Source: Mangrovibacter phragmitis
GTDB taxonomy: Bacteria > Pseudomonadota > Gammaproteobacteria > Enterobacterales > Enterobacteriaceae
Assembly (NCBI RefSeq): GCF_001655675.1
Contig: NZ_LYRP01000001.1
Location: 682,001-746,000, forward strand
Length of the DNA stretch: 64,000 bases
Reading direction: 5' to 3'
Shown here: piece after piece, positions 17,426 to 26,777 of the stretch
Position numbering within the stretch: the first letter of the stretch is position 1
How the letters are laid out: the number at the start of each line of letters is the position of its first letter
The notes under the pieces: model-generated
Databases searched by the model: none
The model's input: only the letters and a program-made list of their open reading frames with translations
What the model was told of the DNA's origin: nothing
Position numbers and translations under genes: made by a program

Positions 17426-17536
17426 TTAACTGAACTTAACTAATTTGTAGTAGTGTTAAAAGTAGTGACTCATATCTGACATGACAGTTTAGGTTAGTAG
17501 TTTCAATCTAACGGTAAGTGTCTACGGTGACGTTTT

Positions 17537-17575
17537 CATACTCAAATCTCCTGAAATGTGGGAGATTTGAGTATG
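17537..17575. terminator. Perfect 15-bp inverted repeat after the SIR2-HerA operon
   Basis: CATACTCAAATCTCC and its exact complement flank a 9-nt loop, 112 bp past the HerA stop. No U-run follows on either strand, so it could be a Rho-aided terminator, a hairpin for RNA stability or the end of a lost small element. Confidence 0.45.
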
Positions 17576-17696
17576 GTTGTCCCTTATGAGCGAAGAACGG
17601 GCATTGAAAATCGTTCTGCAGTAGCTGAAAAAAATTCTAACGTAGCCATGTGTTAGTCGTCAGGGAGCCGTTCAACCTTAATGGGTGCCTTTTTAT

Positions 17697-18383
17697 TTAA
17701 TGATTTAAACTCAAATAGGTCAGATATACTGCTATCAGGCTTGCGACTGCCGCAATTGTTGCAACAATCATACTAATAAGCGGAATATATAAAGCTGAAT
17801 ATCTTATAAATTTATTTTTGGGTTCTAGATATTGAATAAAGTACATCTTCGCTTTAAGCCATCTGACTACCCATCTATCTTTAAATGTCTTTCTATAAAG
17901 AACACCTGAGTACCTTTGGTAATGGATGAAGTTTTTAACACTTTTCTCAATACGTTTACTTGTGATATTTTTTGCATCATAAGTTTGGTAAAGAATAAGA
18001 TAACTATGAACTGCGACAGAGTCTTCAGTTCTAGGAGGTTCAACAAGAATATGAATATGACCAACAGCACTATATGTAATGGATAACACCCCACCAGATT
18101 GCATATGGTGATTAAAAGTTATTTTATCTGTTTCTATGACCTGCCGCATATTTCCAGTAAGTTTAGAATTAAACTGCAAACTCAACGAATCAAAGCCAAA
18201 TCCATCTGGTTCATCTTGCTGGTCATAAACACTTACCTCTATACCATTTTTATTCAATTCTTCAGCTATACCTATAAGGCTAGCTTTGATAGATGGTTTG
18301 AAGTGTTTCCAATTGACTTTTGAAATTAATTTTCTTAAAGCATCCCTTTCAAACTCTTTACTATATTGTTTTATCCATTTCAT
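17697..18383 (-). CDS. Hypothetical protein with C-terminal membrane anchor
   Basis: About 228 residues, not recognised. The body is soluble and basic, and the last ~30 residues form one or two hydrophobic helices (YIPLISMIVATIAAVASLIA). That gives a tail-anchored layout. AT-rich and convergent with the HerA gene. The start used (MKWIKQ) has AGGG at 8 nt; upstream ATGs at 18410/18413 are alternatives. Membrane-anchored proteins are common effectors in defence loci, but nothing here proves such a role. Confidence 0.6.
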   Translation of the reverse strand: MKWIKQYSKEFERDALRKLISKVNWKHFKPSIKASLIGIAEELNKNGIEVSVYDQQDEPDGFGFDSLSLQFNSKLTGNMRQVIETDKITFNHHMQSGGVLSITYSAVGHIHILVEPPRTEDSVAVHSYLILYQTYDAKNITSKRIEKSVKNFIHYQRYSGVLYRKTFKDRWVVRWLKAKMYFIQYLEPKNKFIRYSALYIPLISMIVATIAAVASLIAVYLTYLSLNH

Positions 18384-18686
18384 TTTATAAACCCTACAGG
18401 ATATTTCCATCATGATAACCTTTGGAGTTAACAAAGGAAATAGCCTCATAAACCAATATAGGTTAAAGTAGTGTTTGTACTCTTAATAGTGGTACAGAAC
18501 GATACAGATAATCCTTGACTGGCTCCCCGTTGATTAATACACCGTGATGTTAGCCATGTCCGCTCCTGGCACGCAACGGACAGGCTAAGTGGTCATTGGG
18601 TTTGCTTTGAGCGAGTAGCGGACATCAACGCTGCCAACAGCGGCCGAGCGTAGCGAGGTCCTGCGCACGAAGTGCGCGATGCAGTG
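18384..18686. other. Gene-free spacer with repeat copy
   Basis: No gene seen. It contains TGTCCGCTCCTGGCAC (about 18557-18572), followed by a GAGCGAGTAGCGGACAT block near 18609. These match parts of the 13.5 kb and 19.8 kb repeats and may mark module boundaries. A short inverted pair (CTGCGCACGAAGTGCGCGATGCAG region) lies near 18665. Confidence 0.45.
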
Positions 18687-19574
18687 TTATGCATTTTTTC
18701 GTCCGTCAAATGGTATTAACCATTGGCAGCCGGTAACCTCTCTGAATATTGCCATAGTAAGCATTGAGTAGAACAGTACGAACTGTTGAAGTCCGTAATC
18801 TCTAAATTCATCCATACGATTCTCAAATGCGGTTTTCAGATAACCAATCCCTTCGACATCCTTCATGGCTGAATTAATCTGCCTTGAAAAGTTAATGATT
18901 AGATTAACGTTATCTTCTGATTGGCGTGGTTCCATTGCTTCAATCATTTCAATTAGATTAAAATTTTCAATCATTTCTGGTTCACTACATGCTTGCGAGT
19001 ATGTGCCTGCCTTTATGTAGGTGTTTCTGTGGTGCCCATCCAATTCTCTGGCGCGTCTAAAGTTAGTGTGATCAATGATTGACCCAGCCCTTTTTAGGTT
19101 AACCAAATCGCCAACATCTACGACAGAAGGGGCAGCGTAAAGGACTACGGCATCGTTACCAAATTTAGTTTCTATGTGGGAGAGCAAGGTATGTTGCTGA
19201 GTGTACAGGTCATAGCGGAAATACTTCTGATTCCATAAGTGCCACTCAGAACCACTTGACATCGTTATGTATTGCGGACGCTTATACTGAAATAGCAAGT
19301 TAACTTTCATGGTCGGTATGTTCTTAACCTCTCGGCCAAGGTAATGCTCCATTTCATGAGCGATTTCCCTTAGTTCAACGCCTGAAAATTGCGGAGAGAG
19401 CCAGAATGGATATCCGAGCTTTCGCCACAGAAACCATCCTCTAGAATGAGCAACGGAGTCCAAGCCTAAAACGCCTTCTTGCACCTGGCCAAGGGGGAAA
19501 TAGATAGATGTTTTTCTATCAAGCTCATTGTTGAAGTAACTTTCGAAAGTCTTTTCTTCGTATCTCGCATCCAT
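18687..19574 (-). CDS. Hypothetical protein, possible PD-(D/E)xK-type nuclease
   Basis: 295 residues, not recognised by family. An N-terminal acidic residue (FESYFNNELD), an aspartate in a Gly-rich turn (EGVLGLDSVAH) and FQYKRPQ (a QxK motif) occur in the order seen in PD-(D/E)xK restriction-fold enzymes. After them come conserved-looking blocks (VVLYAAPSVVDV; ARELDGHHRNTY). AT-rich, on the opposite strand to SIR2-HerA, and last gene before the chemoreceptor. A nuclease or single-gene defence protein is an inference from motif order and location. Confidence 0.6.
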   Translation of the reverse strand: MDARYEEKTFESYFNNELDRKTSIYFPLGQVQEGVLGLDSVAHSRGWFLWRKLGYPFWLSPQFSGVELREIAHEMEHYLGREVKNIPTMKVNLLFQYKRPQYITMSSGSEWHLWNQKYFRYDLYTQQHTLLSHIETKFGNDAVVLYAAPSVVDVGDLVNLKRAGSIIDHTNFRRARELDGHHRNTYIKAGTYSQACSEPEMIENFNLIEMIEAMEPRQSEDNVNLIINFSRQINSAMKDVEGIGYLKTAFENRMDEFRDYGLQQFVLFYSMLTMAIFREVTGCQWLIPFDGRKNA

Positions 19575-20063
19575 TCACACATTCTCTATTATCATTTTGA
19601 ATAGGTATAACGCTTATTTGGCGGAAAGCTCCATATTTAAACATGGTGTTTTCCGCCTTTGTAAATTTGATGTGTAGAACACTACATCGATTTTTCACAA
19701 CTAACAATAGGTTGTAGGTACAGCTGGTGGGATTTGCATTTGCTACAAATATGGATTAATCCGTCTAATAAGCGTTGTCTATGCAAAAATGCAGGCAAAA
19801 TATTTAAACGTCTGCTCCTGGCACGGAGCAGACATTCAGGCTCTGGCGGAAGCCATTTTTTTAGCTTCGTGAACAAGCGTTTCCATCTCTTACAGAGAGA
19901 TGCATCCTTGGTAGCATGAAAAAGAGAACTAATGGGTTACACCGGAATAGAAGACTTCAGCAATTTGCTGAAGCGGTGGTGTTCCAGCCTCAAACAATTA
20001 AATAGGGCGAGGTCTCCCCCGCCCTATAATTATCTGGACATAAGCCTGATGAATCCGGGCGTA
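19575..20063. other. Gene-free stretch with hairpins
   Basis: No gene supported. Three structures are visible: GGCGGAAA/TTTCCGCC (19620-19657, with an inner CCAT/ATGG pair), GTCTGCTCC-tggcac-GGAGCAGAC (19810-19833, a member of the repeats listed in findings) and the chemoreceptor terminator (20002-20027). Confidence 0.5.
20002..20027 (-). terminator. Terminator of the chemoreceptor gene
   Basis: ATAGGGCG and CGCCCTAT form an 8-bp stem with a 10-nt loop, 37 bp beyond the stop. On the minus strand it is followed by TTTAATTGTTT. Confidence 0.65.
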
Positions 20064-21674
20064 TCAGCTGGCAAGCAGCCCCAACTTTAATGGTTCGCTG
20101 GTTAACAAATGGCTGTCCTGTTCTGTATCAACCTGGAAGCGTGTAACAGATTGCTGTAAGTGCACCACCTGCTCCTGTAACGAACTGGTGGCAGTTGCCA
20201 CTTCAGCAACCAGCGAGGCGTTTTGTTGGGTTACGCCGTCCATCTGGTGAATAGCAATGTTGATCTGTGAGATACCACGAGTCTGCTCACCAGACGCCAG
20301 CATCAACTCGTTCATGATCTCCACCACTTCTTTAACATCCACCATCACCTCACTCATGGTGCGGCCAGCTTCTTTCACCAGGCCGGAGCCCTGTTCAATG
20401 CGGCTCAGGGAGTCATCTATCATGGTGCCAATCTCTTTGGCGGCAGTGGCACTACGTTGGGCAAGCGTACGCACTTCAGAAGCCACCACAGCAAACCCAC
20501 GGCCAGCTTCGCCTGCTCTTGCGGCTTCTACTGCAGCATTCAGTGCCAGCAGGTTGGTCTGGAAAGCGATACCGTCAATCACGCTGACGATGTCACCAAT
20601 TTTGGCGGAGCTCTGTTCAATAGACGCCATTGTGGACACCACTTCAGATACAACTTTAGCCCCACGGGATGCCGAGCCTGATGCTTTTAACGACAGTTCA
20701 TTGGCCTTTTGCGTATTTTCTTCATTGTTTTTCACTGTCGCCATAATCTGTTCCATACTGGAAGCTGTCTCATCAAGCGAAGCGGCCTGTTGCTCAGTGC
20801 GGCTGGACAAATCAATGTTACCAGAGGCTATCTCTTCCACCCCGCTGCTAATCGCATTCGTACCACTGTGGACACCCCGTACCATGTTTTCCAGCCCGTC
20901 ACGCATACGCTGCACGGCAGAAAACAACCGAGCGATTTCATTTTTACCCGTCACATCAATGCGCGCCCGTAAGTCGCCTTCTGCGATACGGTCAAAGACA
21001 GAAATCACTTTATTCAGTGGATTCACAATCAAACTGGTCATCACAGTCCAGGCAAGCCCCGCCAGAACCAGTGCGCAGGCGATAGAGAACCAGAGCACAT
21101 ACTGCATGCGCCTTACACGACTGTTGGATTCAGCATATGCGGTATCAATACTTTTCAGTTTGTAGGCAACGAGTGCTTTCGATGCTTTATCAAACGCGGC
21201 ATACAACGCGGTTGATTTCCCGGCAGACTGGCGGTATTCATCCAGTTTACCGGCTTCCAGAGCAGTAATGCCCGGGTTGATAAACTCGTTCATTAGTTTT
21301 TCACGGCTGGTAGCCATTTCGGTGGCAATTGCCTGTTCCTCTTCCGGCTGCGGGTATTTCAGGTAGTTCTGCCATTTAGCGCCAGCAGTTTCGATTTTGC
21401 CCCGGGCCCGGTCCAGGGCCACTTTGGCTTTATCGGTTTCGCCTTTTCCCATTAATGATTCATACAGGCGTAAATCAAGACGACCACGTAATAACAATTC
21501 AGAACTTTCATTCAGGGAAACAAGGCCGGGCAACACTTCTGTATCCACACGAGCAAAGGATTTATTTCCTGACTGCAACGCAAATAAACCCAAAACACCG
21601 ACAAACAATAATAAAGCCGTCAGTGAGAGAATCATCAAACTGAGTGCTGTGCGGATCTTTATTTTTCGAAACAT
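20064..21674 (-). CDS. Methyl-accepting chemotaxis protein
   Basis: 536 residues. An N-terminal TM helix (~10-30), a periplasmic four-helix-bundle (Tar/Tsr-like) sensor domain, a second TM (~190-212), a HAMP domain and a long signalling coiled coil follow in order. The hairpin tip is intact ([19 protein letters not shown], then [19 protein letters not shown]). It senses a small ligand in the periplasm and controls CheA. It ends LGLLAS and lacks the NWETF-type pentapeptide, so methylation would depend on other receptors. The ligand is unknown. Confidence 0.93.
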   Translation of the reverse strand: MFRKIKIRTALSLMILSLTALLLFVGVLGLFALQSGNKSFARVDTEVLPGLVSLNESSELLLRGRLDLRLYESLMGKGETDKAKVALDRARGKIETAGAKWQNYLKYPQPEEEQAIATEMATSREKLMNEFINPGITALEAGKLDEYRQSAGKSTALYAAFDKASKALVAYKLKSIDTAYAESNSRVRRMQYVLWFSIACALVLAGLAWTVMTSLIVNPLNKVISVFDRIAEGDLRARIDVTGKNEIARLFSAVQRMRDGLENMVRGVHSGTNAISSGVEEIASGNIDLSSRTEQQAASLDETASSMEQIMATVKNNEENTQKANELSLKASGSASRGAKVVSEVVSTMASIEQSSAKIGDIVSVIDGIAFQTNLLALNAAVEAARAGEAGRGFAVVASEVRTLAQRSATAAKEIGTMIDDSLSRIEQGSGLVKEAGRTMSEVMVDVKEVVEIMNELMLASGEQTRGISQINIAIHQMDGVTQQNASLVAEVATATSSLQEQVVHLQQSVTRFQVDTEQDSHLLTSEPLKLGLLAS

Positions 21675-21745
21675 AGAGATTTCCCTTTTGCCAATATCAT
21701 AGTGAAATGGAGTATGGTGTTGAAAACCGCATCTTTAATAAAATG

Positions 21746-21771
21746 CAGGGCATAACTGAAATAATGCCCTG
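21746..21771 (-). terminator. Terminator of the MetX-like hydrolase gene
   Basis: CAGGGCAT and ATGCCCTG form an 8-bp stem with a 10-nt loop, just after the hydrolase stop. CATTTTATT follows on the minus strand. Confidence 0.65.
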
Positions 21772-21787
21772 TTTGTTGTGTTAGTTA

Positions 21788-22858
21788 TTACTTGTCGTAC
21801 CCGGGAATGCTGGCTAAAAATGTTTTTAGTTTTGCACTGTAAAATTTTGCCAACATCATGGTGCCGTGGCCGCGGGTTTCGGTGCTCGCCGGAATAAGGA
21901 ATAAATGAGCCTGTTTAAGCTGTTTGATTTCACCCGCCAGAATTCCTGTCTCCACCGGGTTACGCTCGTCGTCCGCTGAATTAATAATCAGCATGGGTGC
22001 GGTAATACGGTTAAGGTTGGGCAGCGCATTGTAATTTGCCGAGGAACCCCAAATATAAATGAAGTCATTGGCATCTGCAGTGACGGGTGCCGCCAGGCGC
22101 TCATCAACCAGTTTATCGGCCAGCGCGCGGGTTGGGGCCAGGTGTTGGTAAGCCAGCGTACCGCCAGTGGTGGCAATGCTGAACATAATATTTGCGGTCT
22201 TAAGGGCGGGAGGTTGTTGTTTATAATTACCCTCATCCCAGGCGGGATCATTTTTAACAGATTCGATCAGCATGCGGCGCATCATCCAGTTGCGCCCGGA
22301 AAGCTCATTAGGCTGGGAAGCCATCGGTACCAGGGCATCCATCATCGAGGGATATTTTTCGCCCCACAGCCAGGTTTGCATGCCCCCCATGGAATAACCC
22401 ATGACCAGGCGCAAATGAGAAAGACCTAATCCTTCTTTAATTAAACGATATTGTGCTGTTACCATATCGTCATAATCGTAGTGCGGGAATGCCATACGCA
22501 AACCATCAGAGGGTTTTGATGATTTTCCAGAGCCGATACTTTCCGGGATGATAATAAAGTATTTTCTGCTGTCCAGAGCCTGGCCCGGGCCAAATAATTC
22601 ACCAGCAAAGCCTTTTGCTAACAGTGAACGCACTGGCTGATTAGTTCCGTGAAGCAATAATACCGCCGGTTTACTTTTATCACCAATCGTATAGTAGTGA
22701 ATACGCAGATTATTGAATTTATCTCCACTATTAAAGGTGAAAGTTTTTGCGGTCCAGTCAGCTTCTTTGGTGGTTGGGAATGCGTTTTCTGCTAAGGCTA
22801 AAGATGACAGGGTTAACAGAATGGCGCACGCGATACCTGATAAAATATGTTTTGACAT
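21788..22858 (-). CDS. Exported alpha/beta hydrolase, MetX (homoserine acetyltransferase)-like
   Basis: 356 residues with a cleavable signal peptide (ends near ALA, residue ~23), so probably periplasmic. An alpha/beta-hydrolase fold follows: oxyanion region LLLHGTNQ, nucleophile elbow GYSMGGMQ, acid in NSADDERNP and histidine in TETRGHGT. The overall order matches the MetX-like group. Export makes a role in methionine synthesis unlikely, so it is better read as an esterase of unknown substrate. No operon partner. Confidence 0.82.
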   Translation of the reverse strand: MSKHILSGIACAILLTLSSLALAENAFPTTKEADWTAKTFTFNSGDKFNNLRIHYYTIGDKSKPAVLLLHGTNQPVRSLLAKGFAGELFGPGQALDSRKYFIIIPESIGSGKSSKPSDGLRMAFPHYDYDDMVTAQYRLIKEGLGLSHLRLVMGYSMGGMQTWLWGEKYPSMMDALVPMASQPNELSGRNWMMRRMLIESVKNDPAWDEGNYKQQPPALKTANIMFSIATTGGTLAYQHLAPTRALADKLVDERLAAPVTADANDFIYIWGSSANYNALPNLNRITAPMLIINSADDERNPVETGILAGEIKQLKQAHLFLIPASTETRGHGTMMLAKFYSAKLKTFLASIPGYDK

Positions 22859-23099
22859 AATGACAGCTCTTAAATTATGTGCAGGTTGTAGAGCTCCGAT
22901 GGTAATTTCAATTCAGAATAATCCCAATAAAAATCAATGAAATCAGCACAATAAAATACGATGCGCTTTTTTTTTGTGTTTTAACAAGACGTTTTTAAGC
23001 CAGTTTTACTTATGCTGCTATATTGAGTGAAACGATTTACTTTTCTGGTATGCGAATAGCGGCAACTTGCGGGAAAACGAGTTGACATCGTAAAAATGA

Positions 23100-23252
23100 A
23101 TAATAAAGCAGCACCATGCAGCTTTGGTTAGTGACGACAGCCTGCAATACCCTACTATCTCGCCTGAAGGACAGGAACATACTTTCTTTTGCCAAATCAC
23201 AGAGCGGCCTGATAAGCCAGTTGGAGAGATTTTGTGGGCGATCAATTCATGA
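23100..23252 (+). pseudogene. Fragment of a GNAT acetyltransferase gene (partial)
   Basis: An open stretch with no start reads SLQYPTISPEGQEHTFFCQI and then TERPDKPVGEILWAINS before a stop. The pattern 'G..T.F..I......PVG.LW' is that of the N-terminal half of GNAT proteins. The acetyl-CoA-binding half is absent. Both sides are gene-free, so this is a leftover of a deleted gene. Confidence 0.4.
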
Positions 23253-23486
23253 TCAATAAGCTCTTAATACGTTTTTCCCAGACAATTTATTAGCATAATT
23301 ACGGCTCATTCCTTTTTCTTGTCGTACAAATTTTTCCTCAAAAAATATTAACTGAATTATTATTTCATTTTAAAGTGACACAAGTCATGAAACTGTTTTA
23401 TTATTTGTCGTCATTTTCATCATATTCTCATTATTTCAGAAACAGAAAGCCGCCACCCATCAGGATGGTAATGGCGGCAGTTATTA

Positions 23487-23900
23487 TCAGATATTTACGG
23501 TAGAGACTTTTTCTTTACTGCTCAGTTTTTCCTGCTCTTGGGTGAATTTCTTTCTCTGGCTTAATTCTTCAATAATACTGGCAAAGCGTTGTTCATTAAG
23601 TTTATAAAACAGGCTCATGGTGAGCGCGGCAATCACTGCCAGACCACCTGGCCAAATAACATAAACAAAGCTGTCGCCAGCACCGTTTTAACCGCCAGCG
23701 GGAATTCTGTGGCTAAAAACTGTGCGGTGGCAACCAGTGCAACAGGAAATGAGGCATATAAAATAAACGGCCTGAACTTTCCTTTTGCCCCGATATTGCG
23801 CCGGGAATCCAGTAATACACCCGTAAACATATCTGTGGCCGCAGTAAAAAACTTGGCAACCAGAAAAATAATTCCTCGTTCACTGATGAATTGCCCGGCC
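23487..23900 (-). pseudogene. Internally deleted GPH-family sugar symporter gene
   Basis: The 5' part reads a GPH (melibiose/glucuronide) transporter segment: FLVAKFFTAATDMFTGVLLD, SRRNIGAKGKFRPFILYASF. After about 23650 the sense moves to another frame, which gives the true C-terminus (FVYVIWPGGLAVIAALTMSL, FYKLNEQRFASIIEEL) and the stop at 23487. More than half the ~450-residue protein is missing, and the upstream end is cut as well. A hairpin (GCCGCC/GGCGGC, ~23450-23478) past the stop is probably its old terminator. Confidence 0.7.
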
Positions 23901-23983
23901 CGGCACTGCAAAATTTATTGCAGGCACAGCAAATAGAAATTGTTCAGGTTACGCCTGATCAGGATGACAACCCGGACGCATAA
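23885..23983 (+). pseudogene. 3' fragment of an unidentified plus-strand gene
   Basis: A frame without a start reads DELPGPALQNLLQAQQIEIV and then QVTPDQDDNPDA to a stop. It looks like a real protein C-terminus and abuts the broken symporter gene, so the junction near 23.89 kb is probably a deletion scar. Family not identified. Confidence 0.35.
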
Positions 23984-24052
23984 GTAACACTTCATACTTA
24001 TGCAATCAGGTCTGTCAGGTATGAACTCAGTGTCGCCCCGCAGGGCGGCACG

Positions 24053-25090
24053 TTACTCTTCACGCGCCAAAATAGCCGCCAGATGCTGCTCAAGGTGATT
24101 ACGCTGCAAATAAGCCGTTAATTCACGCTCCCAGTTCTTGCCATCGCCCAGTATTGCTCGGCTGTGAGTGGGGGCGTACAGGTAACGGGTGTCGTACAGG
24201 TTAAGCAGTGACTGGTTCATGGCGTCGATATTGGCACCGGTTTTCTTACATTTTTCTTGCTGAATTGCCAGTGAGCGCAGCACCCGCTCGCGAGCCTGTT
24301 CATCGGGTTCCCAGCGCTGTTCACCCAATTCACTGAGCACCAGAAACTGTGGCTGAATACCTTCCGCAATGGCCGCCTGCAGGCGGTCATGTCCGTCGAG
24401 GATAACAAATGAAGCCAGGCCAGCAATAAACCACACCAACACGGGCGGCAGTGCCCCTTCCCGGCTTTTTTTACGCCACCATTTCACTCGCCCGCTGTGC
24501 AAATCTACCGGGTAGCGCGCCAGCAACAGGTGCCCGCCCCACCACCAGTCAACAAACCGGACAATCTCCGGGCTTTGCAGGTCAGGGAAATCTTCACTGT
24601 ACAGCGCCCAGGGCACTGAAATATTGGCGCTGCTGGCAGGTGTTGTGAACCGCCATTGCCCGAATGGCACCGTTTGGTTGAGTGCATAAGGTGCCTGTGG
24701 TTTCACTGCTTCCATTGGGCGTAATAACCAGCGGCGTGGTGGCAACAACGGCGTGGGCGCTTCCATAAGCTGCCGGGCAAAATAGCGGCACCAGCCGCTC
24801 AGCCACTGGCTCTCTCCTGCGCGTTTCGCGCGCTCCACATCGGCAGAAGTAATGGCAGGCAACAACAACTCCTGCGCAGGATGTTCAGCATTAAACACCA
24901 GCCAGACGCCGCAGTGGTCTTTCAGCATGGTTGCCCAGAACAGGGTTTGACTATTGATTTGTAGCGCCATGCGGCCGTTGTGCCCGCTGAGCATCTCCAT
25001 CGCCGGGCCGCACCCTTTACGAACCTGCAATTCCAGCCCCTGCCAACGGCCTTTCTGGTCAAGAAGATCCTTCCACCAGTAATCTGTCAT
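24053..25090 (-). CDS. Uncharacterised protein with a ParB-like DGHxRL motif
   Basis: 345 residues, Trp-rich, no signal peptide. The middle holds VLVWFIAGLASFVILDGHDR and LQAAIAEG. The ILDGHDRLQAA block is the signature of ParB/sulfiredoxin-fold nucleotide-binding domains (usually DGHHRLxA). The rest does not match a known family, and the function is unknown. Start: the ATG at 25090 has GGAG at 6 nt; a GTG one codon earlier is also in frame. Confidence 0.7.
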   Translation of the reverse strand: MTDYWWKDLLDQKGRWQGLELQVRKGCGPAMEMLSGHNGRMALQINSQTLFWATMLKDHCGVWLVFNAEHPAQELLLPAITSADVERAKRAGESQWLSGWCRYFARQLMEAPTPLLPPRRWLLRPMEAVKPQAPYALNQTVPFGQWRFTTPASSANISVPWALYSEDFPDLQSPEIVRFVDWWWGGHLLLARYPVDLHSGRVKWWRKKSREGALPPVLVWFIAGLASFVILDGHDRLQAAIAEGIQPQFLVLSELGEQRWEPDEQARERVLRSLAIQQEKCKKTGANIDAMNQSLLNLYDTRYLYAPTHSRAILGDGKNWERELTAYLQRNHLEQHLAAILAREE

Positions 25091-25218
25091 CACCTTCTCC
25101 TTTTGCGTTGGGGAATTCTGAGCCGGGAGAAAATACCATAAAGCGAAACGTGGGTTCTCCCCCGTAAATTGGCAGGCGAAACATCAGCAGCCGTAATTAC
25201 CCGGTGTTGTACAGCAAA

Positions 25219-25240
25219 AAGCCTGCGCACTGGCAGGCTT
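25219..25240 (-). terminator. Terminator of the sugar-acid operon
   Basis: AAGCCTGC and GCAGGCTT form an 8-bp stem with a 6-nt loop and TTTTTGCTG on the minus-strand 3' side, 160 bp past the GntP stop. The surrounding 25091-25399 stretch has no gene. Confidence 0.75.
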
Positions 25241-25399
25241 GAGTTGAAACAACTGGCTGTGGGTTACCAGCTTTTCAATCGAATTGTATGCATAAGCTGT
25301 TCTCCAGATAATGGCTATTTCCCCTTTGCCAGAAAGCAAGGAATATACAAATTCTCTTTTGCTAATAAACGGCGCAGTTCTGCTAACAGGTGAATATAC

Positions 25400-26749
25400 T
25401 TACAACACCATATTCAGCATTAAAATAAATACCAGCCCAGAGATTGAAACCAGTGTAGACATGAGTGTCCAGGATAATAATGTTTCTTTGGTTGTCAGGC
25501 CGAAGAAATCTTTAATCATCCAGAAACTGGCATCATTCACATGCGAACAAATACAAGAACCCGCACCGGTTGCCAGTGTAATGAGCGCTAAATTGGTGTG
25601 GCTGTAGCTTGCCAGTAACGGAATCACCAGGCCAGAAGTTGAGATAGCGGCAACTGTAGCGGAGCCCAGGCAAATACGCAAAAATGCAGCCACACACCAT
25701 GCCATAATGATGGGGTTAATATTCACACCTGAAACCAGAGTTGAAATATAAGTGCCAACACCGGAATCAATCAGCACCTGTTTAAATGCCCCACCGCCGC
25801 CAATAATCAGCAACAACCCGGCAATACCGGCAATCGCCTGGCCACATGAGCCCATCAGTTGGTTGATATTTTTGCCCCGGCTCAGTCCCATGGTGTAGAT
25901 GGCAACCAGTAAAGAAACCAGCATGGCGATAGTCGAGTTACCGAAAAACAACACAACATTGTAGAAAATACCGGCATCGCCCGATGCTTTGAGGTGCATC
26001 ATTTCAATTATCGTCACCACCGCCATTAAAATAACTGGCAACATGGCGGTGAAAAAGCTGATGCCAAAGCCCGGCATTTCTTCTTCTGTGAAGTGGTGTG
26101 TGGCACCCAGTGAAGCCAGGTTGCCTTCTTTGCGGAACGCTTCCGGGATCAGTTGCCTGCACACTTTATTCATCAATGGGCCGCACAAAATAAGCGAAGG
26201 GACCCCTACTGCAATGCCATACAACAGCACTTTACCTACATCTGCACCGTATTCACGGGCAATCACCGTCGGGCCGGGGTGTGGCGGCAGAAAACCATGG
26301 GCAATTAATAACCCTGCCAGCATAGGTACACACATAGTCATTGGCGAAATTTTGGCTTCCCTGGCGATGGCAAACAGTATTGGCACCAGCAAAATCAGGC
26401 CGACTTCGAAAAATAAAGCAATGCCCACAATAAATGCAGAGCAAACTACTGCCCAGTCGAGCTTTTTGGCACCAAAATAGTTTAATAAGGTTAATGCAAT
26501 ACGCTGAGCACCACCGGCATCGGCTAATAACCGCCCCAGCATAACACCAAAGCCAAAAATAAGACCGATATGCCCCAGAGTGCCTCCAAGCCCGGATTCA
26601 ATAGTGGAGACAACTTTATTTAACCCCATCCCACTGGCTATTGCGACTCCAATAGAAACCAGTATTAATGAGATAAATGTATTTAATTTAACTTTAATTG
26701 TCAGCAACAGTAGTACAGCAATACCTACTGCTATGATTAACAGTGGCAT
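25400..26749 (-). CDS. GntP-family gluconate/sugar-acid:H+ symporter
   Basis: 449 residues with about twelve hydrophobic segments along the whole chain, as in GntP, GntU, GntT and YjhF. Family landmarks include [35 protein letters not shown] and [12 protein letters not shown]. It brings an aldonic acid into the cell. As the last gene of an operon with a YjhG-type dehydratase and YjhH-type aldolase, it is likely to carry xylonate or a similar acid; that is inferred from context. GAGGA lies 5 nt before the ATG. Confidence 0.93.
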   Translation of the reverse strand: MPLLIIAVGIAVLLLLTIKVKLNTFISLILVSIGVAIASGMGLNKVVSTIESGLGGTLGHIGLIFGFGVMLGRLLADAGGAQRIALTLLNYFGAKKLDWAVVCSAFIVGIALFFEVGLILLVPILFAIAREAKISPMTMCVPMLAGLLIAHGFLPPHPGPTVIAREYGADVGKVLLYGIAVGVPSLILCGPLMNKVCRQLIPEAFRKEGNLASLGATHHFTEEEMPGFGISFFTAMLPVILMAVVTIIEMMHLKASGDAGIFYNVVLFFGNSTIAMLVSLLVAIYTMGLSRGKNINQLMGSCGQAIAGIAGLLLIIGGGGAFKQVLIDSGVGTYISTLVSGVNINPIIMAWCVAAFLRICLGSATVAAISTSGLVIPLLASYSHTNLALITLATGAGSCICSHVNDASFWMIKDFFGLTTKETLLSWTLMSTLVSISGLVFILMLNMVL

Positions 26750-26777
26750 AATATCCTCACATGTCAGGTAAGATGTT

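Noticed and set aside
17572..17700. Short plus-strand frame after the 15-bp inverted repeat, considered as a transposase end
   Set aside because: About 26 codons with no match to any insertion sequence that I recognise, and no terminal repeats or target duplication.
9270..19574. CRISPR array or prophage in the island
   Set aside because: No regularly spaced repeats, no cas genes and no phage structural or integrase genes were found.
20257..21165. 302-codon plus-strand frame opposite the chemoreceptor
   Set aside because: Antisense shadow; the minus-strand gene has complete MCP motifs.
22859..23486. Possible sRNA or phage remnant in the 22.9-23.5 kb gap
   Set aside because: Only a GNAT-like fragment and a terminator-like hairpin are visible; no promoter-terminator pair frames a small RNA.
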